From Ignavibacteriota bacterium (GTDB lineage Bacteria > Bacteroidota > Ignavibacteria > UBA10030), in contig JAKEEG010000095.1 of NCBI GenBank assembly GCA_022616555.1, positions 1 through 64,000 of the forward strand: a stretch of 64,000 nt of DNA, written 5' to 3'. Shown here in pieces: positions 41,204 to 48,625 of this stretch. Position 1 is the first letter of the stretch, and the number at the start of each line of letters is the position of its first letter. Below the pieces are notes generated by a model that saw only the letters and a list, made by a program, of their open reading frames with translations, made no database searches and was not told where the DNA came from. Made by a program: the position numbers and the translations under genes.

Positions 41204-43417
41204 TTAAAAAACCCCTTCAAGGATCAATGCGAAGCTACGGACTGGGGCAAGATTGCCAATCAGCTCAACATAGTGATAGTTGAGCACGTTATTGATGTTG
41301 AAGCCAACGCGCACGGGCAATCCGGAGCTTAGTAAATCGTACGATGCGCGAAGATCCACGATGTGGATTTCCGTCCGCTGGTCGCCATGGATAATAGGCG
41401 CCAGTTGCACAAGATTATCGTCGATGCGTTCGATACGGCTCATATATCGGTAGTCGGCTGATGCACGAAAATCGTCTTGCGTGAAACTTGCGCCACCAAA
41501 GAACAAGTGTCGCGGCCGAAACTTGAGGATGGCGCCGGTTGATACGTCTTCGGGATAGGTGTACGTATAACCAATATCCGTCGATAATACTTTTTTAACC
41601 AACTGGATATTCGCACCAAGCTCGCCACCCTGGATGCGAGCCTTCGTTACGTTTTCAAATTGTGCGTATGGCTCGCCGTTCTCAACAACAACACCGGCTT
41701 CAATCAGATTATCAAAATCGTTCCTGAATAAGGAGAGTTCGACTGAGGCGAAATCATCCCACACTTTCGATGCACCGACCTCGTACGTGTTACTGCGCTC
41801 GACCTGTAAATTCGTATTCACTTCAACCCTCAGCGGAATTGACCCGCCACCTCCGTATTGCGTGTACCACTCACCGATCGAAGGAAAACGGAAACCCGAG
41901 CCATACGCGGCTCGCAGCTTCGTTTCTGCGTCCGGATTATACACCACGCCGAGTTTAGGATTGAGCAATCCCTTTGACCCCCGTTCAGAAACTCGTTGAT
42001 AGTCGAAACGCACACCGGCTGTTACATTCCATCGTTCTGCGGGAGCGTACTCGTCCTGCACATAGATTGCAGCGCCGGCACCAAGCGGACTGCTGAAAAT
42101 ATCGGAGACAACCTGTGTGTAGCTGCCCATCATGCCGAATGTGAGGATGTGCTCGCTCGAGGCCTCGTAGTTGCCCTGAAATTCCGCCTGGAACAAATCC
42201 GACCGGGCGTGGAGGTTTGTTACATTCAAACTATCTTGTTCCCAATAATTCCCAAAGTACATCCCTTTAATGGTGTAGAAGAATTTGTCGGAAGCGAATT
42301 CTTTGTATGCCAGATTGATATTACCCCGCTGCGTGGGCACGCTCGTATTGAGCTGACTGTCAGCAGGGCGCGTGGCTTCATCGAGGCTCTTCCACCAGAT
42401 AAAATTATCGTGCTTGCGAGTAAGAAAATTCCCGAGAACAGTCACGTTTTGGTATGGGCTGAGGTCGTATTTTAACTTCGTGAAAAACGACCAACGATGG
42501 TACGTATCGTTGACTCGGTAGCTTTCGTCCATCGAGCGGTTGAGGCTGAGTTGGTACTGCAACTCTTCGTACCTTCCTGAATAATCAACCAGAGCGCCGC
42601 TGTTAAACCGCATCCCACTATACCAGCGCCATTCCTCGTGGCGCGGTTGGTCGTACACACTGGAAAACAACCTCACGCGTAACTGCGGCTGGTCGCTAAT
42701 GTCCTTCGTAATAATATTGATCACACCGCCCAAGGCACTCGAACCATACAAGGCAGATCCGGCTCCTTTAACAATCTCAACACGCTGGATGTGATGGATC
42801 GGAATTGTCTCCCAGCTTATTTCACCGGTATCGCCCGTGAGGTACGGTAGTCCGTCGAACAAAATCAGCACTCGACTCCCAACACTCCTGCTGTAACCGC
42901 TTGAGCCTCTAATATTGATCTGATCTTGTAGGACATTTACGCCCGGAACATAACGGAGCGCTTCATCAAGCGTGACATTATTTCGTTCGGCAATAGCTTG
43001 AGCAGTAACGGTTGCAACACTTACCGGAACTTCCTGTAAGCTTTGCTCCCGCCTACTCGCCGTCACGACAACCGGATCAGTTTGAATAACGATGGACTTC
43101 AGGCGTACATCCGCATGCTCGGTACTCCCTCCTATTATAGGGATATCCGTCAGCACAGCAGTCTCGTAACCAACCATCGAAATGGCAATCGTGTATCGCC
43201 CGGCTGGAAGATTGACAAAGTTAAACGTTCCATCAGCGTTTGTAACGCGTCCTAACACGGTACCGCGCAAGACGACGTTTGCGCCAACAAGAGGCTCACC
43301 GTTTTCAGCATCCATGACTTTGCCGGACAGCGAACCGGTAGGAACCTGTGCCGACGCTCGTGTCGCACAAACAGCACTCATGAGCAGTAAGATAATATAT
43401 AAATTGAGTCTCTTCAT
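41204..43417 (-). CDS. TonB-dependent receptor with carboxypeptidase-like N-terminal domain
   Basis: A 737-residue receptor with a signal peptide ending 'RASAQ', a carboxypeptidase-regulatory-like domain ('SLSGKVMDAENGEPLVGANVV', 'ISMVGYETA'), a plug with 'QVNIRG'-like 'DQINIRGSSGYSRS' and 'VEIVKGAGSALYGSSALGGVINIIT', and a barrel ending 'ALILEGVF'. The compact size and plug are typical of siderophore/cobalamin-type receptors. It is the second gene after a small lipoprotein gene (9 bp), likely its partner. Ligand unknown. Confidence 0.93.
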   Translation of the reverse strand: MKRLNLYIILLLMSAVCATRASAQVPTGSLSGKVMDAENGEPLVGANVVLRGTVLGRVTNADGTFNFVNLPAGRYTIAISMVGYETAVLTDIPIIGGSTEHADVRLKSIVIQTDPVVVTASRREQSLQEVPVSVATVTAQAIAERNNVTLDEALRYVPGVNVLQDQINIRGSSGYSRSVGSRVLILFDGLPYLTGDTGEISWETIPIHHIQRVEIVKGAGSALYGSSALGGVINIITKDISDQPQLRVRLFSSVYDQPRHEEWRWYSGMRFNSGALVDYSGRYEELQYQLSLNRSMDESYRVNDTYHRWSFFTKLKYDLSPYQNVTVLGNFLTRKHDNFIWWKSLDEATRPADSQLNTSVPTQRGNINLAYKEFASDKFFYTIKGMYFGNYWEQDSLNVTNLHARSDLFQAEFQGNYEASSEHILTFGMMGSYTQVVSDIFSSPLGAGAAIYVQDEYAPAERWNVTAGVRFDYQRVSERGSKGLLNPKLGVVYNPDAETKLRAAYGSGFRFPSIGEWYTQYGGGGSIPLRVEVNTNLQVERSNTYEVGASKVWDDFASVELSLFRNDFDNLIEAGVVVENGEPYAQFENVTKARIQGGELGANIQLVKKVLSTDIGYTYTYPEDVSTGAILKFRPRHLFFGGASFTQDDFRASADYRYMSRIERIDDNLVQLAPIIHGDQRTEIHIVDLRASYDLLSSGLPVRVGFNINNVLNYHYVELIGNLAPVRSFALILEGVF

Positions 43418-43426
43418 TGTCCGAAA

Positions 43427-43921
43427 TCAAAATGGCTGTGGGGGCAGTTGATAGAAATTAGCTGTAATGTCTATATTCCCGAAAAATTCGGATGCCGTAA
43501 CAGTAACAGAGCGCGGCTCGGAAGGATTTGTCGGCATTCCATATAAACCTATAATGCGTAAGGAGCTTGCGGCGTACTCCTGATTAATTCTCTGAACGAC
43601 TGCAATATATTTATACTCGGCTGGGGGAAGGAAAAACGAATACTGAACAGAGGCGACCGAGTCTTGAGTAAGATTTTCCGTTAGCGAAGGATATACATAG
43701 ATGCGAGGCGGGTTGGAAATAATACCAGAGATCACTGTCAACGAATCCAGTGGGTAATCTTGTGATGCAACAAGCCAGAGGCTCACCAAACTATCCTGCG
43801 GGGGCCACGCGCCTTCAAACGTAATCGTGCCGCCGAAGCCCGGTTCGATATCGATAGGTGCTAGTCCGCCATCACATGAGACGAGCGCTATTGTAAAAAG
43901 TATGAATCCAGCAATACGCAT
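43427..43921 (-). CDS. Hypothetical lipoprotein partnered with a TonB receptor
   Basis: A 164-residue protein with lipobox 'FTIALVSC' and a beta-rich body ('GGTITFEGAWPPQDSLVSLWLVA', 'PPAEYKYIAVVQRI') that resembles no family I can name. The start at 43921 is chosen for the signal peptide; a longer frame to 43993 adds non-hydrophobic sequence. It is immediately upstream of, and co-directional with, the TonB receptor at 41204-43417, so a surface ligand-capture role is plausible. Confidence 0.7.
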   Translation of the reverse strand: MRIAGFILFTIALVSCDGGLAPIDIEPGFGGTITFEGAWPPQDSLVSLWLVASQDYPLDSLTVISGIISNPPRIYVYPSLTENLTQDSVASVQYSFFLPPAEYKYIAVVQRINQEYAASSLRIIGLYGMPTNPSEPRSVTVTASEFFGNIDITANFYQLPPQPF

Positions 43922-44032
43922 GCTGCGCAAAAGTAATGAGAAGAGGACAGAAATACAACAACGAACATTGTCCGGACTGAAACATCTTACCACTTTGCGG
44001 CGCGGGAAAATATCTTTGGATGATTTTTCCCG

Positions 44033-44061
44033 TTGGAAATATAGGCACTCTTATGTATATT
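44033..44061 (+). promoter_or_regulatory. Promoter of menG, possibly giving a leaderless mRNA
   Basis: TTGGAA (44033-44038), 17-bp spacer, TATATT (44056-44061). The menG ATG is at 44070, only 8 nt after the -10 box, about where transcription would start. Confidence 0.45.
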
Positions 44062-44069
44062 GCTTCGTA

Positions 44070-44828
44070 ATGTCCAATCAGACCGCAGAATTGAGCCTTG
44101 ATGAGGCAATGATGCCAGATGCTCCACACAGAACAACGTACGAAAAAGCGTATGTCCGCTCGCTATTCGACCGCGTTGCGCACAGGTACGACTTGCTCAA
44201 TCACCTCCTCAGCTCGGGTATTGATGTCTACTGGCGTGCGAAAGCCGTACGCCTGCTGGGACAATATCAGCCCAAGGAAATTCTCGATGTAGCAACCGGG
44301 ACAGCCGACCTTTCAATCCGTTCAGTGCGATTGCAGCCGAAACGAATCGTCGGCATCGATATCTCCGAAGAAATGTTGAAACTCGGCAGAGAGAAAATCG
44401 CCAAGCGTCGCATGGGGCACATTATCTCGCTCCAAACGGGCGACGCGGAGCGTCTTCCATTTGCCGAGGGCGAGTTCGATGCCGTTACGGTTGCATTCGG
44501 AGTAAGGAATTTCTCCGACCTCACCCAGGGTCTTCGCGAAATGCACCGTGTCCTTCGCCCCCACGGTGTCGCTGTCATTCTTGAATTTTCACAACCGACG
44601 GTCTTCCCCGTCAAACAACTTCACGCGTTTTTTTTGAAGCGCGCTCTTCCGGCGATAGGCGGCTTTGTCTCAAAACAACGTGAGGCGTATGAGTATCTGC
44701 CGAAAACAATCAACGAATTTCCGGACGGCGGAGCAATGATCGAGGTGCTTCGGGAATCCGGATTTACCTCTGTAACACAGCACCGCATGACGTTCGGAAT
44801 AGCAACCGTTTACATCGCACAAAAATAG
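44070..44828 (+). CDS. menG: Demethylmenaquinone methyltransferase
   Basis: A 252-residue SAM-dependent methyltransferase of the MenG/UbiE family: 'FDRVAHRYDLLNHLLSSGID', SAM motif I 'ILDVATGTADLSI', 'VTVAFGVRNFSD', 'EMHRVLRPHG' and 'YEYLPKTINEFP' are family signatures. It performs the last step, methylating the naphthoquinone ring. ATG 44070 is preferred; an upstream extension would overlap the divergent lipoprotein gene. It is followed by mqnD after 30 bp. Confidence 0.93.
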   Translation: MSNQTAELSLDEAMMPDAPHRTTYEKAYVRSLFDRVAHRYDLLNHLLSSGIDVYWRAKAVRLLGQYQPKEILDVATGTADLSIRSVRLQPKRIVGIDISEEMLKLGREKIAKRRMGHIISLQTGDAERLPFAEGEFDAVTVAFGVRNFSDLTQGLREMHRVLRPHGVAVILEFSQPTVFPVKQLHAFFLKRALPAIGGFVSKQREAYEYLPKTINEFPDGGAMIEVLRESGFTSVTQHRMTFGIATVYIAQK

Positions 44829-44858
44829 GGTAATCGCATCAGGGGACTATTAGATTAA

Positions 44859-45695
44859 ATGACAGACCGAATTATACGCGTCGGGCATAGCCCAGACCCC
44901 GACGATGCATTTATGTTTTACGGGCTTTCAAGCGGAAAAGTTAAGTTAGAAGGCATTACTATCGAACACGTCTTGCAGGACATCCAAACGCTGAACCAAC
45001 GCGCGATGACGGCTGAACTCGAAGTCACCGCAATTTCCGCACATGCCTTTCCCTATGTCTCCCAACACTACTGGCTCATGAAAACCGGGGCTAGCATGGG
45101 TGAAGGGTATGGTCCTGTATTAGTTTCTAAGCGCTATTCGTCACTGGAACAACTGAAAGGCAAAGTCGTTGCCACTCCCGGCAAATTGACGACTGCCACT
45201 TTGCTGTTCAAGATTTTTACTGAGGGCATGATGAACCTCGATATCCCATTCGACCAGATCATGGACCGCGTGGAGAAGGGCGAATTCGATGCCGGTTTGC
45301 TCATACATGAAGGACAAATAACGTATCAGGAACAGGGATTTAACAAGATATTAGATTTCGGCGAGCTTTGGGCGCGGTTATACGATAAACTCCCCCTTCC
45401 GCTCGGCTTGGATGTCGTGCGCAAAGATTTGGGTGAGGAGACTGCGACATCGCTTTCGGAGGGGCTTCGGCAAAGCATACATTACGGCTACACACATCAG
45501 AGTGAGTCGATTCCTTACGCTCTTGGTTACGGCAGAGGGATCAACGAAGACCTCGGGAGCAAGTTTGTCAAGATGTATGTAAGTGAATTAACTGTGGACA
45601 TGGGCGAGCGTGGTAAGCAAGCGCTCGAATTGCTCTACAAGCTAGGGTCGGAACGTAACCTGGTGCCGTCCGTGCCAGAATTGCGGCTGCTCTAA
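44859..45695 (+). CDS. mqnD: 1,4-dihydroxy-6-naphthoate synthase MqnD
   Basis: A 278-residue periplasmic-binding-protein-like enzyme of the futalosine pathway, converting cyclic dehypoxanthine futalosine to 1,4-dihydroxy-6-naphthoate. Family features are 'VGHSPDPDDAFMFYGL' at the N-terminus, 'ISAHAFPYV', 'GYGPVLVSK', 'VATPGKLTTATLL' and 'AGLLIHEGQITY'. It sits between menG and an amidohydrolase gene (4 bp gap). Confidence 0.93.
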   Translation: MTDRIIRVGHSPDPDDAFMFYGLSSGKVKLEGITIEHVLQDIQTLNQRAMTAELEVTAISAHAFPYVSQHYWLMKTGASMGEGYGPVLVSKRYSSLEQLKGKVVATPGKLTTATLLFKIFTEGMMNLDIPFDQIMDRVEKGEFDAGLLIHEGQITYQEQGFNKILDFGELWARLYDKLPLPLGLDVVRKDLGEETATSLSEGLRQSIHYGYTHQSESIPYALGYGRGINEDLGSKFVKMYVSELTVDMGERGKQALELLYKLGSERNLVPSVPELRLL

Positions 45696-45699
45696 AAAA

Positions 45700-46626
45700 A
45701 TGATCGGCATTTTCAAAATATTCGATAGCCACGTTCACTTCTACTCGAACTCCTTCTTCCGATTCCTCGTGAAGCAGAAACCGAACCGCGCGGATATTAG
45801 CACTGAGCTGAAGAACATTGCCGCAAAAGGGCATATCGAGATTCCCGGCGACGACCCCGTACAACTTGCAAAGCGCTGGATTGAGATCATTGACAAGTGG
45901 AAAATTGAGCGCCTCACACTCATCGGCAGCATGCCGGGCGACGAAGACTCCGTTATAAAAGCAGTACAGGCATTTCCAACGCGCTTTACCGGATTTTTTA
46001 CCGTTGACCCGAACTCAAACGTACTGATGGATAATGCCTCCAAGCGACTCAAGGAGGATAAACTACGGGGTTTTTTTCTTTACCCCTCCCTCTTCCATAT
46101 CAGCGTGCAGGATGAGTGGCTTGACCCGCTCTTTACACTAGCACAAGAATGTAGTTCCATTGTGTTCGTACAGTTCGGCAAGCTCGTCATCCGCCCCCGC
46201 GATTATGCGGGTATTCCCACGGCAGTCAACGAGGCGTTCGCAAATCCAGCCGATTTAATCCCGGTAGCGAAAAAATACGGGAAGGTCAAATTCATCATTC
46301 CGAACTTCGGCGCAGGAAAATTCGATGAAGTGCTACAGGTCGGTAAAGAATGTCCCAACGTCTATGTGGATACAGCCGGCTCTAATTCGTGGATGGCTGA
46401 CCATCCGTCGAAGCCCGATTTAAAGACGGTATTCAAGAAAGCGCTTGATGTGTACGGAGCAGGCAGGATGTTGTTCGGGTCGGATTCGGGGATGTTCCCG
46501 CGCGGGTATCGCTACGACATCGTTGACAACCAGTTGAAGCTTTCGCAGGAGATGCGCATCCCCACGCCGGATATCAAAAAGATTTTCTATGAAAACATGG
46601 CAGGACTGATTGATGGAGCAGTATAA
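45700..46626 (+). CDS. Amidohydrolase-2-like TIM-barrel protein with altered metal ligands
   Basis: A 308-residue protein resembling Amidohydro_2 (ACMSD-like) hydrolases/decarboxylases. It keeps 'FDSHVHF' (HxH) and 'LFGSDSGMFPRG' (Asp). At two other expected His positions it has Gln ('FVQFGK') and Asn ('IIPNFGAG'). Either the metal centre is different or the enzyme is not a standard hydrolase. It is 4 bp downstream of mqnD and precedes a terminator, so a menaquinone-related role is suggested by context only. The aminofutalosine-cleaving step (MqnB) is otherwise unassigned in the window. Confidence 0.75.
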   Translation: MIGIFKIFDSHVHFYSNSFFRFLVKQKPNRADISTELKNIAAKGHIEIPGDDPVQLAKRWIEIIDKWKIERLTLIGSMPGDEDSVIKAVQAFPTRFTGFFTVDPNSNVLMDNASKRLKEDKLRGFFLYPSLFHISVQDEWLDPLFTLAQECSSIVFVQFGKLVIRPRDYAGIPTAVNEAFANPADLIPVAKKYGKVKFIIPNFGAGKFDEVLQVGKECPNVYVDTAGSNSWMADHPSKPDLKTVFKKALDVYGAGRMLFGSDSGMFPRGYRYDIVDNQLKLSQEMRIPTPDIKKIFYENMAGLIDGAV

Positions 46627-46650
46627 AACAGAATCCTAAGCTATCAACCA

Positions 46651-46680
46651 AAAAGCCCGCCGTAAGCGGGCTTTTGCATT
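46651..46680. terminator. Bidirectional terminator between the two menaquinone operons
   Basis: AAAAGCCCGC (46651-46660) pairs with GCGGGCTTTT (46666-46675) around CGTAA. There are T- and A-rich flanks on both sides, and convergent genes end at 46626 and 46682. Confidence 0.85.
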
Positions 46681-46681
46681 T

Positions 46682-47779
46682 TTAAGCGGCAGTAGAAACG
46701 CGCTCTCGCACGTTAAGAATCTCATACAATGTTGTACGCTGCGCCGCATCAAATCCGGACTCATGAACGAGTTGCACACATTCCTCTGTATTGGTCTTGT
46801 TTACAAAATTTGCTGCGGCATGGACGTTCTCTTCCAATAGCGTCCCCCCGAAATCATCTGCGCCGAAGTGCAGGGCGATTTGCCCGGCTTTCTTGCCTTC
46901 AGAAAACCACGATGCCTGAATATGCTGGAAGTTATCCAAATAAATGCGCGAGAAGGCAATAAGCTGCTGGTAGCGCGTCGACGTAGCGTAATGTGGAATA
47001 ATTTTCTCAAGCGGAGTATTGCCCGGTTTGAACGACCAAGGAACAAACGCAGTAAACCCGCCTGTTTCATCTTGCAACTTCCTGACATACTCCAAATGCG
47101 TGACAATGTCCTCGTCGTTCTCTAGATGCCCGTACATCATAGTGGCAGTTGAGCGGTAACCGATGCGGTGAGCCTCGCGCATTACGTTGAGCCAGTCTTT
47201 GGAAGTCCCCTTTTTGCTGCTAATTTTTTTCTTCACGCGGTCTGACAGGATTTCTGCCCCGCCGCCGGGGATTGACCTTAAGCCCGCGTTCCACAAACGC
47301 TGGAGAACATCTTTCAGGGAAAGGCCTGACACCTGTGCCATGCCGATGATTTCGGACGTGGAGAAAAAGTGAGGATAGATTTCAGGGACTTCCTTCACGG
47401 TACGTCGCACCATCTCTTCGTAGTACTCAAACGACAACGCGGGATTCACGCCGCCTTGCAACAACACGGTAGTTACTCCCTTCGTCGCGGACTCGCGAAA
47501 CTTCTGCAGCATGTGGTCTACCGTATAGGTGTACTCGCCTTCTTCGCCCGGATGGCGGTAGAACGCACAAAAGATACAATCGATATTGCAGATGTTGGTA
47601 TAGTTCGGGTTGGTGTCAACCACGTACGTCACCTGCGGCTTCGGGTTCTTTTTAAAGCGAATCTCGTTCGCAAGGTCGCCCAAATCCAGCAACTCGCCGT
47701 TTTGCAGCACGAATAACCCTTCGGCTTGAGTAAGCCTGTCTCCGGCTCGGATTTTTTTATACAGTTGTTCTAACGTCAT
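46682..47779 (-). CDS. mqnC: Cyclic dehypoxanthine futalosine synthase MqnC
   Basis: A 365-residue radical-SAM enzyme with the [4Fe-4S] motif CxxxCxxC at Cys64, Cys68 and Cys71 ('CNIDCIFC'). Other markers are 'TTVLLQGGVNP', 'SIPGGGAEIL', 'YGHLEND' and 'HFGADDFGGT'. It cyclises dehypoxanthine futalosine. It is the last gene of a six-gene minus-strand operon and follows the TIR-like gene by 7 bp. Confidence 0.94.
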   Translation of the reverse strand: MTLEQLYKKIRAGDRLTQAEGLFVLQNGELLDLGDLANEIRFKKNPKPQVTYVVDTNPNYTNICNIDCIFCAFYRHPGEEGEYTYTVDHMLQKFRESATKGVTTVLLQGGVNPALSFEYYEEMVRRTVKEVPEIYPHFFSTSEIIGMAQVSGLSLKDVLQRLWNAGLRSIPGGGAEILSDRVKKKISSKKGTSKDWLNVMREAHRIGYRSTATMMYGHLENDEDIVTHLEYVRKLQDETGGFTAFVPWSFKPGNTPLEKIIPHYATSTRYQQLIAFSRIYLDNFQHIQASWFSEGKKAGQIALHFGADDFGGTLLEENVHAAANFVNKTNTEECVQLVHESGFDAAQRTTLYEILNVRERVSTAA

Positions 47780-47786
47780 GGTAATG

Positions 47787-48620
47787 CTATATGCTTATTT
47801 TGATGCCTTGCGCTTTCAGTTCTTTCATAATACTCAAGCTTGCTTCTTCCAACTTCACGACAATAGGCTTGATCGTAACACCCGGAATTGTTTTCGGGAA
47901 TTCAACATCCGACATGTGCAGCACACACACGCGCCCCTTCCCCAACTTGCCGACAAAATGCCCAAGCTCAAACATCGCGTACGAAATATCGTCTGTGTTG
48001 CAGATGAAAAACGCATATTTGGCTTCTTTGTGGTCTGCCAAATCATCCAGTGCGATCATTTTTCCGTGCACACGGTTCACTGGGATTTCCTTCAGACCCA
48101 CATCGTCTAAAAACATTGCTAGCTGTTGCCGCAACGGGTCGGTTTCCTCGCCGATAACATAGACAACGTTAGACTCTGCTGCCGGCACTGCGGCGGGTGG
48201 GGCTGCGGTTGCTGTTTCAGCCGCCGGTTTCTTCGGGGGCGGCTTGATGATTCTACCTGCTGTTGAAGGAGTTGAAGTCGCTTGCGCGGGGGCGGCTGCC
48301 TGAGCTGCAGCCGTGGGAGCCTGTGCTGCAAGGTCGGGTGACGCTTTTACTTTCTCGTACAGCTCTTTAACTTGATTAACAATCAACTGTGCCGAAGCTT
48401 GAAAAAAATATCCACCGTTCGCATCGCCTAGTATTTTCGTTTTATACGGAAATCCAATTGGGCCTACCTGCTCCAAAGCCTCCAGGCAAGCTTTCCGCCA
48501 CTCCAGGTATTTATTCTGGAGCCGCGCATTGTAGCCTGAAAACTCAAACCCACCCAAGGGCGCTAACTGCTGCCCCTGTGTAAGGAGTTCTTCTAATTTT
48601 GTGATGATACCTTCAGCCAT
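47787..48620 (-). CDS. TIR-like (CAP12/COG4271-type) predicted nucleotide-binding protein in the menaquinone operon
   Basis: A 277-residue, three-part protein. Residues 1-95 are a predicted helical domain ('ITKLEELLTQGQQL', 'YLEWRKACLEALE'). Residues 96-150 form an Ala/Pro-rich linker. Residues 150-277 resemble the TIR-like nucleotide-binding domain of CAP12/Pycsar-type proteins: 'VVYVIGEETDPLRQQLAMFL', 'YAFFICNTDD', then 'FELGHFVGKLGKGRVCVL' with Glu218 at the position equivalent to the TIR catalytic Glu, and 'ELKAQGI'. The loop between 'TDD' and 'FELG' is shorter than I remember for the family. It is 5 bp from mqnE/mqnA and 7 bp from mqnC, so it is transcribed with them. NAD-related activity or sensing is inferred, not shown. 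Confidence 0.75.
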   Translation of the reverse strand: MAEGIITKLEELLTQGQQLAPLGGFEFSGYNARLQNKYLEWRKACLEALEQVGPIGFPYKTKILGDANGGYFFQASAQLIVNQVKELYEKVKASPDLAAQAPTAAAQAAAPAQATSTPSTAGRIIKPPPKKPAAETATAAPPAAVPAAESNVVYVIGEETDPLRQQLAMFLDDVGLKEIPVNRVHGKMIALDDLADHKEAKYAFFICNTDDISYAMFELGHFVGKLGKGRVCVLHMSDVEFPKTIPGVTIKPIVVKLEEASLSIMKELKAQGIKISI

Positions 48621-48625
48621 GTCGT

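Noticed and set aside
41187-41204. tRNA T-arm-like fragment (GGTTCGATCCC on the minus strand)
   Set aside because: The flanking bases do not form a T stem or acceptor, and the upstream sequence is the end of the TonB receptor gene, so no tRNA or attachment site can be supported.
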